The position numbers were made by a program, and so were the translations under genes. From Pseudomonadales bacterium (GTDB lineage: Bacteria; Pseudomonadota; Gammaproteobacteria; Pseudomonadales; UBA5518), in assembly GCA_024234165.1 (NCBI GenBank), contig JACKOP010000004.1, positions 162,501 to 226,500 on the forward strand: a DNA stretch of 64,000 bases, in the 5' to 3' direction. Below the pieces are notes generated by a model, which saw only the letters and a program-made list of their open reading frames with translations, did not search any database and was not told where the DNA came from. Positions 17,626 to 26,729 of this stretch are shown piece by piece; position 1 is the first letter of the stretch; every line of letters begins with the position of its first letter.

Positions 17626-17931
17626 TCAGAGCGGAAGCTGCTCGAAGCGCTGCTGCACTTCACGGTCACGGAAACGCTCGTGGTGACGATCGATGCACTC
17701 GTGCACTTCGATCACCGGTGACTCGACGCCGTTCGCAGGGCGTGCCTTGACTCGGGCAGCAACCTGACGCGCCGTGTCACGGCTGTCGGTCTCCACCAGA
17801 ACGAAGGCCGGCAGCCCGCTCTTCACGGTCACATCGCAGGCATAGTCGGCAACGTCACCCCCCTGCGCCAGCCCAGAAACCACCATCGCGCCAAACAGCA
17901 GCGACAATTTATGCACCAAGACCCTGTTCAT
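17626..17931 (-). CDS. Small secreted protein downstream of pilE
   Basis: A 101-residue protein of unknown function, with a signal peptide (about residues 1-25, ending GLAQGG) and a mature part with two cysteines. ATG at 17931 has AGGGAG eight bases upstream and follows pilE after 19 bases, so it is probably the last gene of the minor pilin operon. In P. aeruginosa the short secreted PilY2 is also encoded next to pilE. The position suggests a PilY2-like role, but I do not recognise the sequence. Confidence 0.65.
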   Translation of the reverse strand: MNRVLVHKLSLLFGAMVVSGLAQGGDVADYACDVTVKSGLPAFVLVETDSRDTARQVAARVKARPANGVESPVIEVHECIDRHHERFRDREVQQRFEQLPL

Positions 17932-17950
17932 GGCGTGCTCTCCCTCAGTC

Positions 17951-18412
17951 CTACCAACATTCGTTGCCCAGGCTCCCCTCGGCGGTACGCACCCCGGTCG
18001 ACGTAACCGAGAACTCGGTGCACTTCTCGTCCGCTGCCTGCGGCTTCGCCGCAACCGGGGTAGCCGTCAGCGTATAGGTACGGCAGCGAACTCCAGCCGC
18101 GACGCAGTCATCCGTTTCCGCTGCAATCGAGTAGTAGCCCTCCTCGGATGGCGCAGGGTCCGCACTGTATCCCAGGTCCGTCATGTCGTCCGTGTAGCCG
18201 TTGTGATCGAGTACGTACTGCTCCTGGCGATTGACGGCGTCCATCAGAGCGTTCTTCGCATCGCTGCGGCGCGACTTGCGCATCTGATCCTGGTACGAAG
18301 GGTAGGCAATCGTCGCCAGGATCCCCACGATCATCACGACGATCGCGATCTCGATCAGCGTGAATCCACGCGCCCGGTTGCGTCCCGCAGCGTTCAGCCC
18401 GGCACCTCGCAT
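17951..18412 (-). CDS. pilE: Type IV pilin-like protein PilE
   Basis: Pilin-family protein of 153 residues. The leader ends ARG and the mature chain begins FTLIEIAIVVMIVGILATIAYP, with Glu5 and the hydrophobic assembly helix. DQMRKSRRSDAKNALMD and a soluble domain follow, closed by cysteines (DDC/RC pair and CTEF...NECW). The start lies two bases after the pilY1 stop. The gene order pilY1-pilE and the sequence match the minor pilin PilE of Pseudomonas, though a role as a major pilin cannot be excluded. Confidence 0.9.
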   Translation of the reverse strand: MRGAGLNAAGRNRARGFTLIEIAIVVMIVGILATIAYPSYQDQMRKSRRSDAKNALMDAVNRQEQYVLDHNGYTDDMTDLGYSADPAPSEEGYYSIAAETDDCVAAGVRCRTYTLTATPVAAKPQAADEKCTEFSVTSTGVRTAEGSLGNECW

Positions 18413-18414
18413 TC

Positions 18415-21400
18415 TCAGAACTCCTCGTTGTACCAGTAGGTGCCGAACGGTGCGCGCAGCTGAGCCCCGGTTTCAAGCGGATTCCCCGCGCCCTGCAAGC
18501 CACCACCGGACGGGAACAGCAGGCGGATCTTCTTGTCGCTGCCGAAGTGCGGCGACGGGGTATCCGGGATCAGCGTTCCCAGCTTCGCGAAACGATCCAG
18601 TTGGCTATCCGCGTTGAAGTCGATCACCGCACGCCCGTCCAGCAGACGCATCGCGTACAGGCGCCCCGTTCCCGGTGCCGGTACGCACAGGTTCTGCGTG
18701 TCGTCGCCGGGGGAGAAGGTCGTGAAGTAGACGGTGCCGGCTATGGTCAACGCGCGCGCCAGCGCCTTTTCGCCGTCCGCCGCCTCGAGGTCGATATACC
18801 AGCCGGCTGCCGCCTTCAAGCCCGCTTCGGCAGCCGATTTCTGGGCAGCGTCCCCGGTCTGGATCAGGTTGTCGCTGATATCGTACAGATCGGTGTCCTC
18901 GATCGGCAGCTTGCAGCGGAAATCCTGGCTGGTCGCGCATTCACTGGTCGTCGGCGCCCTGGTGGTATAGATACCGGTGTTGTAGTCACGGATCATGTAG
19001 AAACGATCGTCGTTGTCGGTCGCGTTCGGATTCTCCCGATCGCCGCTTCCCACCAGCACGGCGTCGAACACACCGTCGCGTTGCGACATCGTGCGCACCA
19101 GATCCACGGGATAGAAGAATCTTCTGTCGCCCGCGTGGTTGGCGGGACTGGTAGATCCTGCGGTGTTCAGCGCCGCCAGCCTGGTGAGGAACCACTTGTC
19201 CTGTGCCGAAGTCGGAAGCGAATTGCCCGGCAGGTCGAGGCGCCAGATATTGCCTCCCGTGTCAGTGGCGTAAATGCGGTCGGTCAGCCCGTCTCCGTTG
19301 CTGTCCAGCACCGTGAGCTGCGCCGGAATCGAATACTTGAGGGCTGCCGATTTCATGTTGGTGCCGGAATTGTTGGCAGGCGTCACGCTCCACACCAAGG
19401 CGCCGCTTGCGGCATCGACGATGAATATGCCGCGTCCTTCGCCGTCGTCACCGGCCGCAGCCGTCGTGCTGTCCTTGCCCACATCGTAGCCACCGCCGAA
19501 GACCAGCACCGGTTTTGGTTTGCCGTCGCCATCGACATGGCCCGGAACGTAGGTAATCACCGGTGTGGACCAGGTCTGGCCAAGCTCGCCGAAACCCGGC
19601 GCGTCCTTGTCTTTCTTCCACAGCAGCACCGGGCTGTCGGGGTCCGACAGATCGAGCGCGTAATACGCCTTGCCGCCACGCCGCAGGCCGAAGTACAGAT
19701 AGAGCTTGTCACCGTCAGCCGAATCGATGGTGCCGTCGTTGTTGAGATCCTTGCTGTAGAACACGGCGGAACCGTCCACGCCCCAGACGACGTCTGCACC
19801 CTTTATGTCATCCTGCCTCTTCTTCAATACGGCGGCGAGCTCCTTCGGGAAAAACGCCCAGTTCTCCTTGCCGTCGGCGTTGTCGAACATGTGCAGGAAC
19901 CCCGCGTTGGTGCCGACCACGATACGGATATCCGGGTCCGTCTTGGTATGGCTGCCGCGCGCCCCGTAGTTCAGCACCAGCGGTCGGCTGTGCAGCATAT
20001 CGCCGAGAATCCACGCCCGCTTGCTGCTCGTGCTGCTGTCTTCCCAGCCACGCGCCCAGTCGAGCAGCGCATCGAGTTCGGTGCGACTGCCCACGTCGAA
20101 CTCCGCGAGCAAGGCTGCCTCGTCCGCAAGTCCGAACTTCGCCGCCGTTACGTTGCTTGCCTGGAAGTTCTCAAGCGCTCCCGCCGTGCCGGTATTGATC
20201 CAGATATCGCGTGTATCCGGATCCCGGTTTGCCAGCACGCCTCCAACACCCCCCTTCTTCACGGTGGAACCGTCAGTCTCACTGCTCCAGTAGGTACGTG
20301 CGCCATCGGAAATCTTGCCGCTGCCGTCCATTGCATCGGCGTCGTTCGCATCCTTCAGTACGGCATTGCCGTTCGTGATATCGATACGCAGCTTCTTGAT
20401 ATTGCCCGGCCAATCGGTTCCTTCCTGCGGCTCGAACATCGCGAAGAACACTTCGTTGCGACTTTCGGTACGGGTGAAGGTATCGACTGCCACCGACGGC
20501 GCCGTGAACGAACCCGCCGTGGCCAAGATGGCGGTAATCGCTCCCTGGAAGGCAGCCGCCAGGTCTTCAGCCGAATTCGCCGTGTAGTAGAGCCCCCCTC
20601 CGCGACGGGCCGCATCACTCAGGAGCGCCTGATTGGTCTGGAACCCGATCGTATAGCTGATCGCGCGTTGCACACCGTTGCTGGAGTCCCCATCGAGATC
20701 GTGGGTATACATGTACTCGGTCAGCTCGGGCAGACAGTTTTTCTGATTTCCCTGATCGTCCGTAGCGTACGTGTTACATGTTTTCCCGGTCAGGTCTTCA
20801 ACCAACTTATTCGCACTTCTGTCCCGGGTCGGCATACCGTCGGTCATCAGGATGACGTACGTGAACTGGCATGCTCCTGCCGGTGATTTGTAGGTCCCCT
20901 CCGGATCTTCAGCCGACTTGTCACGGTTTCCAGGTCCATTTCCTGCTGCCTTCGCAGCGTATGCAACGCTCTTTCCGGCCAGGTACAGGTACGCTTCGTA
21001 AGTCGATTCACAGAGCGGGGTCCACGTGGACGGAGTCAGACCGTTGATTTTTGCGAGCAGATCGCTTCGGTCCGTATCCCTTTCCGCGTCGGTCTGATCC
21101 TTGCCGTCGATGATTCGACGATAGATGTATCCACCGCCATCGGTATCGCCGGGATACCCCGTATTCGTGTTCGTGTTCGGGTTGAAGATCTCCAGCCCGA
21201 AGTCGATGCCGGGATTCGCGGACACCAGATCCGTGATCGCCCGTTGCGCGACTTCGAGCTTGCTCATGAAAACCTTGGAGTTCGTTCCGTAGTACCAGTT
21301 CATGTAATTGGCGGTATACACGCGGTACGGCTTCCAGCCACTTGCATCGACCGCGCTCGTCTTCGAGGCAACGTACGGTCCGGACGATCCAGTTGCCGGG

Positions 21401-21993
21401 TAGCCGGTGGTATGTCCCGGATTGCTCGTGTTGGAGCTGGTTATATCATCGAGACAGTCGAAATGCGGTGGAGTCCTGTCGCTGCCGCTGGTCGCCAAAT
21501 CCATCCATTTTGATTTGCTCGTTGGGGACGCCGTCTTCCAGCGCGCCAACTTGCCGATATAGAACCCCTGATTCGCGAGCGGGCCAGACGATCCAGACGA
21601 CGATGCGCAACGATTCTTTGATTTGCTGACCCAGTTACCCGTACTCTTTGCCGGAGGTCCTCCATCCAGACCCTCAGCCCAATAAAGGTTATTCGAATCG
21701 ATACCACCGGCATTGCTGTACGTGACCGACGCGTCATAGGGTTTCTTTTCTTCCGTAAGCCCGCTCATACTGCCGGAGTTGTCGAAGACGATCAGCACCT
21801 TCGGTCGGCCGGCGTCATCGTTTGTCGCATCGAAAGTCGACCGGAAGATCTCGGTATCGTCCGCGAGCGACACATTGACCGCGCCGAGAACGAGGCTTGT
21901 CGCCAGCAGACACGCTGAAACCAGGCGTTGATGAAACGGCGTTCCGGCGTGACTCGGGGGATGATCGAGGTTCGAGGCCATAAAGGATTTCAT
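18415..21993 (-). CDS. pilY1: Type IV pilus tip adhesin/biogenesis factor PilY1
   Basis: Large secreted protein (1192 residues) that sits at the pilus tip and primes assembly with the minor pilins. A signal peptide (about 20-45) leads to a von Willebrand A-like domain with the MIDAS motif DNSGSMS (71-77). The C-terminal PilC/PilY1 beta-propeller contains EF-hand-like calcium loops (DLNNDGTIDSADGD and DSNGDGLTDR). ATG at 21993 has AGAGGAA eight bases upstream. It follows pilX and precedes pilE, and the length is close to P. aeruginosa PilY1. Confidence 0.95.
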   Translation of the reverse strand: MKSFMASNLDHPPSHAGTPFHQRLVSACLLATSLVLGAVNVSLADDTEIFRSTFDATNDDAGRPKVLIVFDNSGSMSGLTEEKKPYDASVTYSNAGGIDSNNLYWAEGLDGGPPAKSTGNWVSKSKNRCASSSGSSGPLANQGFYIGKLARWKTASPTSKSKWMDLATSGSDRTPPHFDCLDDITSSNTSNPGHTTGYPATGSSGPYVASKTSAVDASGWKPYRVYTANYMNWYYGTNSKVFMSKLEVAQRAITDLVSANPGIDFGLEIFNPNTNTNTGYPGDTDGGGYIYRRIIDGKDQTDAERDTDRSDLLAKINGLTPSTWTPLCESTYEAYLYLAGKSVAYAAKAAGNGPGNRDKSAEDPEGTYKSPAGACQFTYVILMTDGMPTRDRSANKLVEDLTGKTCNTYATDDQGNQKNCLPELTEYMYTHDLDGDSSNGVQRAISYTIGFQTNQALLSDAARRGGGLYYTANSAEDLAAAFQGAITAILATAGSFTAPSVAVDTFTRTESRNEVFFAMFEPQEGTDWPGNIKKLRIDITNGNAVLKDANDADAMDGSGKISDGARTYWSSETDGSTVKKGGVGGVLANRDPDTRDIWINTGTAGALENFQASNVTAAKFGLADEAALLAEFDVGSRTELDALLDWARGWEDSSTSSKRAWILGDMLHSRPLVLNYGARGSHTKTDPDIRIVVGTNAGFLHMFDNADGKENWAFFPKELAAVLKKRQDDIKGADVVWGVDGSAVFYSKDLNNDGTIDSADGDKLYLYFGLRRGGKAYYALDLSDPDSPVLLWKKDKDAPGFGELGQTWSTPVITYVPGHVDGDGKPKPVLVFGGGYDVGKDSTTAAAGDDGEGRGIFIVDAASGALVWSVTPANNSGTNMKSAALKYSIPAQLTVLDSNGDGLTDRIYATDTGGNIWRLDLPGNSLPTSAQDKWFLTRLAALNTAGSTSPANHAGDRRFFYPVDLVRTMSQRDGVFDAVLVGSGDRENPNATDNDDRFYMIRDYNTGIYTTRAPTTSECATSQDFRCKLPIEDTDLYDISDNLIQTGDAAQKSAAEAGLKAAAGWYIDLEAADGEKALARALTIAGTVYFTTFSPGDDTQNLCVPAPGTGRLYAMRLLDGRAVIDFNADSQLDRFAKLGTLIPDTPSPHFGSDKKIRLLFPSGGGLQGAGNPLETGAQLRAPFGTYWYNEEF

Positions 21994-22013
21994 GTCGGGA
22001 TTTCCTCTGAATC

Positions 22014-22499
22014 TCAGAATTTCGATTCACCGATGACGGGTTTGACAATGCCTTGAGCCACGCGCGAACGCGCGCGATCGTTGCTGTGCTCGGCATCGAC
22101 ACGAAAGTGGTCACAGGCAATCAGGTCCGCACTGCTGGCGAGTTCCATCCGCGGGCACACGTTGGCACGAAGGTTCATCGTGATGGTCATGTCGAGCGTC
22201 CCGCCGTCAGCGTTCAGTTCGTCGAGCAGATCCGTATGGTCTTTCAGCGGTTCGATATTCGGCGAACTGACGATAGCGCTGTTGAACGGACTCGAACTGA
22301 TGCCACCCAGGCTGACCACCGCCGCTACGCCGGCCTCTGCCTTCTGGAACGAATCGAAGGCATCCTGCATGTTCTTCGCCATGTGCAACCCCAGCGCACC
22401 GCTGGATGCCGCGTAGATGCTGATCAGCGTGACCACCGTCAGCAGGATCAGCGCCGTCGCCAGCGCCACACCGCGTTCGCGGGAATGCTGCGTACGCAT
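22014..22499 (-). CDS. pilX: Minor pilin PilX
   Basis: Minor pseudopilin of 161 residues. The leader RERG is followed by VALATALILLTVVTLISIYAA, a hydrophobic helix without the Glu5 of most pilins, as in PilX/GspK-type subunits that lie at the tip. FQKAEAGVAAV is also typical of PilX proteins. ATG at 22499 overlaps the pilW TGA by one base (TGATG). A TTG one codon earlier is possible but less likely. Confidence 0.88.
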   Translation of the reverse strand: MRTQHSRERGVALATALILLTVVTLISIYAASSGALGLHMAKNMQDAFDSFQKAEAGVAAVVSLGGISSSPFNSAIVSSPNIEPLKDHTDLLDELNADGGTLDMTITMNLRANVCPRMELASSADLIACDHFRVDAEHSNDRARSRVAQGIVKPVIGESKF

Positions 22500-23449
22500 C
22501 AAATGTTCCCTCGTATCAGCAGCTTGGGATTGCGAATCGACACCGCGGTATCCAGCACGGTGCGATGGAATTTCCCGCCCGGCGTCACGGTGGTTCCGGC
22601 AAGGTCGTAGCTGCGCTTATCGGTATAAGCGGGGTCCTGGTCGGTGCTGCGTACCAGCATGTGGACTTCCATCGCCATCACCCGGCCCCACTCGATCGCC
22701 GCGTCGTCGGCGCTGCGGTAGCGGTCGACCTCACCGTTGTCATCGCCGTCGGTCCCGACGCGAACGCGAAGGTTCTCGACTCCGTCGACGATATCCTCGG
22801 TCACCACGCCCATGCGGGTGCCGTTCCAGCGCAGCACCTTGCGACTGAGCCGCGGCACGTCTCCGGCACGCACGTAATAAACGAGAAAGCGGTACTCCCA
22901 GGTATTGCCGCCGGGTACGTCTCCACCAACCGATTTGGTCGGAGGCGTATCGGCACCGTCGAACAGCAGGCCCTGGATCGCGTTCGCCATCACATACGGC
23001 TGCTCGTCGTCGAGCGCGCCGCTGACCAGGTGCGGCCGCACCCCCTTGATCACGATCACGTCCGAACCCGGCACCGCATCGGTGATGCAACCCACCGCCT
23101 TGCCGGATGCGTCCACACGTGCAACGGAAATGTAGTCATCGACCTTGTAGGCTTCGGCGCGGCCGCTGCAGTCCCCGGTCACGGTACGATCCAGACCGTC
23201 AGCCAGACTGATGCCTGGCGGTGCCGCTTCGCCGTAGAAACCGGCATGGCGCAGGTCCATCTCCAGCGTCTGCAGTGCAAAACGCGCGTTCTCGATCATG
23301 CGCCCGGAGCGCTCCACCTCGGTATACGAGCGCTTGGTCGCAATGAATATCGACGCGGCACCGCCGATCAGGAAGATGCCGATCACCATCGCGACCAGCA
23401 ACTCGACCATCGTGACGCCACGGGAATGCCTGTTACCGGGGATCTTCAC
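22499..23449 (-). CDS. pilW: Minor pilin PilW
   Basis: Minor pseudopilin of 316 residues. The prepilin site SRG precedes VTMVELLVAMVIGIFLIGG with Glu5, then a long extracellular domain of the PilW type (ENARFALQTLEMDLRHAGFYG). The start is GTG at 23449, overlapping the pilV TGA by four bases. The arrangement pilV-pilW-pilX with overlapping ends argues for coupled translation in fixed ratios. Confidence 0.92.
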   Translation of the reverse strand: MKIPGNRHSRGVTMVELLVAMVIGIFLIGGAASIFIATKRSYTEVERSGRMIENARFALQTLEMDLRHAGFYGEAAPPGISLADGLDRTVTGDCSGRAEAYKVDDYISVARVDASGKAVGCITDAVPGSDVIVIKGVRPHLVSGALDDEQPYVMANAIQGLLFDGADTPPTKSVGGDVPGGNTWEYRFLVYYVRAGDVPRLSRKVLRWNGTRMGVVTEDIVDGVENLRVRVGTDGDDNGEVDRYRSADDAAIEWGRVMAMEVHMLVRSTDQDPAYTDKRSYDLAGTTVTPGGKFHRTVLDTAVSIRNPKLLIRGNI

Positions 23450-24090
23450 GGGTTCAACTCCCCTTCATTGACGACATAGGAACTCGCGACCACCTGGCGA
23501 CGCGTCGCCTGCGAGTCTGCGTCGTCGGGGCCACATACGAGGTTGGCGTCCTGCACGGCGTCGGTGGTTTCGGTCAACCCTTGCCAGGTAACGAATACGC
23601 GAATCTTGCCGGTGTTCGGCGTCGAGGCGCCCGCCTCCTCGAACACGATGCAGCCGTGCGGATCGATCAGTCCACCCGCCTTCTTGTTGTCGGGATCGAC
23701 TGCAGCCGCGCCGTCCAGCCTCTGCTCCCACTGCCACAGATCCCAGGTCACGACTTTGTCTGCATCGCAGGCATTCGTCCGGCAATTGGTCGAAGGCGTA
23801 CCTTTCTTGCCTCCGCCGAGCGCCGACGCTCCGAGCCCGGTGGCGTAGCTGGCGGCCTGCGAGGGATTGATCCGGATGCGCTCGATGATGCTGTCGGCCA
23901 GGTTGACCGCGAGGCTGCGCTGCCACGCCTGGTGCGTGGAACGCTTCGCGGTCGCCTGCAACGAGACGATCGCCAGCATGCCGACCGACAGCACCAGTAC
24001 GGTGATCATCACCTCGATCATCGTGAAGCCGCGCCCACGCCGCATGGCGGCAGCATGACGCGGAATGGATATCCGTCTGTTCAGGAACAT
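23446..24090 (-). CDS. pilV: Minor pilin PilV
   Basis: Minor pseudopilin of 214 residues. The basic leader ends GRG before FTMIEVMITVLVLSVGMLAIVSLQ, with Glu5 and the PilV-type hydrophobic helix. SLAVNLADSIIERIRINP is also characteristic. Cysteines in the soluble domain (TNCRTNAC) suggest disulfides. It overlaps fimU by ten bases and pilW by four. Confidence 0.92.
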   Translation of the reverse strand: MFLNRRISIPRHAAAMRRGRGFTMIEVMITVLVLSVGMLAIVSLQATAKRSTHQAWQRSLAVNLADSIIERIRINPSQAASYATGLGASALGGGKKGTPSTNCRTNACDADKVVTWDLWQWEQRLDGAAAVDPDNKKAGGLIDPHGCIVFEEAGASTPNTGKIRVFVTWQGLTETTDAVQDANLVCGPDDADSQATRRQVVASSYVVNEGELNP

Positions 24091-24707
24091 GAGACGTTGA
24101 CTCCTCCCCCGCCGTTGACGATGCCATCGGACGGGGAATTGGTGTCGGTGGCAACACTGACCCGCCCCGTCGCCGTCACGATCACGGCCTTGGCGTGGTT
24201 CGCACCACGGCTGTCACAGAACACGAAATCACCGGCCGAGTTCGGCAAGACGAAACCCTGGCTGTTGTAGCGCACCTTCGAGGCGCCGACGAAACGCAGC
24301 GAGACCTCCACGGCCGGCTGCGTCCAGCGCAGCACCGTGTCACCCGCGTCGACCGTACCGTTGGCATCGACGTCGATGAAGGTGATCCACCCATCCGACC
24401 AGGTGCCATCGCATGCGCTCCCGTTCGCGCTGGAACAGACGATCACCATTTGCTGCTGCGTGATCGCCTCGGTGCGCGCGGCATTCAGACTGCCGGCAAT
24501 ACTGTTCGAAGCCGCCACGAGCCGGTTGTTCAGGATCAGGTCACGGAACGCCGGCCCCGCAACCGTGAGCAGGATTGCGGCGATGATCAGCGTCACCATC
24601 ATTTCGATCAGCGTGAAGCCGGCAGCCGTGCGGCGGACCGCAGTACGCCGCGTTTGCGTGCACTGCCTGTGCCTGCACGTACTGTGCTGCGGGATACGCA
24701 GATTCAT
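24081..24707 (-). CDS. fimU: Minor pilin FimU (GspH family)
   Basis: First gene of the minor pilin operon. From ATG at 24707 the 208-residue protein has a long basic leader, prepilin site AAG and mature start FTLIEMMVTLIIAAILLTVAGP. The GspH/FimT domain (NNRLVAASNSIAGSLNAARTEAI) and a C-terminal NVSCS follow. The frame is open further upstream into intergenic DNA, but that part carries the AlgR-like site and candidate promoter and shows no ribosome-binding site. The likely function is to join the pilus tip complex to the major pilin. Confidence 0.9.
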   Translation of the reverse strand: MNLRIPQHSTCRHRQCTQTRRTAVRRTAAGFTLIEMMVTLIIAAILLTVAGPAFRDLILNNRLVAASNSIAGSLNAARTEAITQQQMVIVCSSANGSACDGTWSDGWITFIDVDANGTVDAGDTVLRWTQPAVEVSLRFVGASKVRYNSQGFVLPNSAGDFVFCDSRGANHAKAVIVTATGRVSVATDTNSPSDGIVNGGGGVNVSCS

Positions 24708-24772
24708 CGCATACACCCTTTGATGCCCCGGTCGGCATACAGAGATTCTCGATTCCAAGCCTAGCAAGGGAT

Positions 24773-24803
24773 CGTCAAGCTGCAATGACTGTCGGACGAA
24801 CGG
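24773..24803 (-). promoter_or_regulatory. AlgR-like box and -35 upstream of fimU
   Basis: On the minus strand CCGTTCGTC (24795-24803) is an exact match to the AlgR-binding sequence known from P. aeruginosa. It is followed by TTGACG (24773-24778) as a possible -35; a -10 is not clear. The box lies about 90 bases before the fimU ATG. In P. aeruginosa AlgR activates the fimU-pilE operon, so conserved control is plausible. Confidence 0.5.
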
Positions 24804-24834
24804 CAGGATTTGGGGAATGGCCGGTGAATCCATC

Positions 24835-25139
24835 GTCGGCATGCATGCCGCCCCACGACAGGATGTAGGTCGGGTTTCAACCCGACATGTGAATGCCGCA
24901 TGGGTCGGGTTTCAACCCGACGGGGCGTGGCGGCAACGCCGTGGCCATCGTCGGCATGAATGCCGACCTACGTAGGTCGGGTTTCAACCCGACGGGGATG
25001 TGGCGGGCAACGTCGTTGCCATCGTCGGCATGAATGCCGACCCACGCAGATCGGGTGTCAGTCCGTGTGGGTCGGGTTTCAACCCGACGGGGATGTGGCA
25101 GCAACGCCGTGGTCATCGTCGGCATGAATGCCGACCTAC
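24835..25139. repeat. REP cluster (A and B)
   Basis: About five A and four B palindromes with spacers of the type GGGGATGTGGCGGCAACG lie between fimU and ispH. The last GTAG foot forms the ispH stop codon. No gene is supported here. Confidence 0.9.
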
Positions 25140-26071
25140 GGGCGCAGCTCGCGTGGCATCGAGAACGTGATCGTCTCGACCCGACCCGCCATCTCTTCGG
25201 GCGGACTTGCGCCGAGTTCCTGCAGACGATCGATCACGCGCCGCACCAGGGTCTCCGGTGCCGAGGCACCCGCCGTGACGCCGATCACGGACTTGTCTGC
25301 AAGCCACGCCGGGTCGATGTCGGCGGCGGAGTCGATCAGGTGCGCCTCGGCGCCCATGCGTCGCGCGAGTTCGGCCAGGCGGTTCGAGTTGGAGCTGTTC
25401 GGTGAACCGACGACCAGCACCAGATCACAGTCCGCAGCGAGCTCCTTCACCGCGTCCTGGCGGTTCTGGGTCGCGTAGCAGATGTCATCGCGTCGCGGCC
25501 CACGGATCTCCGGGAAGCGCGCACGCAGCGCGTCGATCACGGCGCGCGTGTCGTCGACCGACAGCGTGGTCTGCGTCACGTACGACAGCGCGGCGGGGTT
25601 GCGCACCGCGAGTGCAGCCACCTGCTCGGCACTTTCCACCAGGTAGATGGCGCCGCCGTTCGCGGTGTCGTACTGGCCCATCGTGCCCTCTACCTCGGGG
25701 TGCCCCGCGTGCCCGATCAGGATGCATTCGCGACCCTGGCGGCTGTAGCGCGTGACCTCCATATGCACCTTGGTGACCAACGGGCAGGTGGCGTCGAAGA
25801 CCTTCAGGCCGCGCCCTGCCGCCTCGTGTCGCACCGCCTGCGAGACACCGTGCGCGCTGAAAATCACGATCGCGCCATCGGGCACTTCCTGCAGCTCGTC
25901 GACGAACACCGCACCACGCGAGCGCAGATCATCGACGACGAAGCGGTTGTGCACCACCTCGTGGCGCACGTAGATCGGGGCGCCGAACACTTCGAGCGCA
26001 CGGTTCACGATTTCGATCGCACGATCCACTCCGGCGCAGAAACCACGCGGATTAGCCAGCCGGATGCGCAT
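25136..26071 (-). CDS. ispH: 4-hydroxy-3-methylbut-2-enyl diphosphate reductase
   Basis: Last enzyme of the MEP pathway, producing IPP and DMAPP with a 4Fe-4S cluster. The three cluster cysteines are visible: Cys12 (RGFCAGV), Cys96 (DATCPLV) and Cys198 (DICYATQNRQ). The Glu-containing EVEGTMGQ and the SNSNRL segment are also present. The 311 residues are the usual length. The start overlaps the end of lspA by 20 bases; in Pseudomonas an FKBP-type gene lies between them, and it is absent here. The terminal Pro plus TAG comes from a REP element. Confidence 0.97.
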   Translation of the reverse strand: MRIRLANPRGFCAGVDRAIEIVNRALEVFGAPIYVRHEVVHNRFVVDDLRSRGAVFVDELQEVPDGAIVIFSAHGVSQAVRHEAAGRGLKVFDATCPLVTKVHMEVTRYSRQGRECILIGHAGHPEVEGTMGQYDTANGGAIYLVESAEQVAALAVRNPAALSYVTQTTLSVDDTRAVIDALRARFPEIRGPRRDDICYATQNRQDAVKELAADCDLVLVVGSPNSSNSNRLAELARRMGAEAHLIDSAADIDPAWLADKSVIGVTAGASAPETLVRRVIDRLQELGASPPEEMAGRVETITFSMPRELRP

Positions 26072-26543
26072 CGCGACCCTCCCGGTCCAGGAACAGTATC
26101 TCGATCACCATCATGATCGCCCCGAGCGTGATCGCCGAATCGGCAACGTTGAACGCCGGGAAATAGCTGCTCTTCCAGTGAAAGAAGATGAAATCGACCA
26201 CGTGCCCCAGCAGCACGCGGTCGATCAGGTTGCCGAGTGCGCCACCGAGGATCAGCGCAAGGCTCGCCGCCAGCCAGCGCTTGCCCGCCGGCAGGCGCTG
26301 CAGCCAGAACGCGATCCAGGCGCTGGCACCGACCGCGATCGCCGCGAAGAACCAGCGCTGCCAGCCGCCGGCGTCGCTCAGGAAGCTGAACGCGGCGCCA
26401 CGGTTGTGCAGCAGCGTGAGGTCGAGCACGGGCAGCAGCGTCACGAGTTCGCCGTATTCCAGGTGCGCGCTCGCAAGGTACTTGGTGATGTGGTCGAGCA
26501 CGATCACGGCGAGCGAGAGCAGGTACCACCAGCGCGGATTCAT
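26052..26543 (-). CDS. lspA: Lipoprotein signal peptidase II
   Basis: Inner-membrane aspartyl protease that removes lipoprotein signal peptides, such as that of BamD in this window. The 163-residue protein has four membrane helices. The catalytic Asp motifs are GNLIDRVLLGHVVDF and FNVADSAITLG, and HNRGAAFSFL is also present. It lies downstream of ileS and overlaps ispH, an order common in gammaproteobacteria. Confidence 0.96.
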   Translation of the reverse strand: MNPRWWYLLSLAVIVLDHITKYLASAHLEYGELVTLLPVLDLTLLHNRGAAFSFLSDAGGWQRWFFAAIAVGASAWIAFWLQRLPAGKRWLAASLALILGGALGNLIDRVLLGHVVDFIFFHWKSSYFPAFNVADSAITLGAIMMVIEILFLDREGRDAHPAG

Positions 26544-26589
26544 GTGCTTGGCCTTGTGGGCAGGGCTGCGCCTCGGATGCGGGGGCCCT

Positions 26590-26717
26590 GTCGGGCTGAA
26601 GCCCGACCTACGCCTTGTCGGGCTGAAGCCCGACCTACGTCATGTCGGGGTGAGGCCGGACGTACGGTGCGGCGGGGTGACGCCGGGCGTACGGCGTGGC
26701 GGGGTGACGCCGGACAT
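26590..26717. repeat. Degenerate REP-A array
   Basis: Two good A palindromes (GTCGGGCTGAAGCCCGAC) are followed by three decaying copies such as GTCGGGGTGAGGCCGGAC and GGCGGGGTGACGCCGGGC, at about 27-base intervals. This is the most diverged A array in the window, lying between ileS and lspA. Confidence 0.8.
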
Positions 26718-26729
26718 GCACGACTGCTT

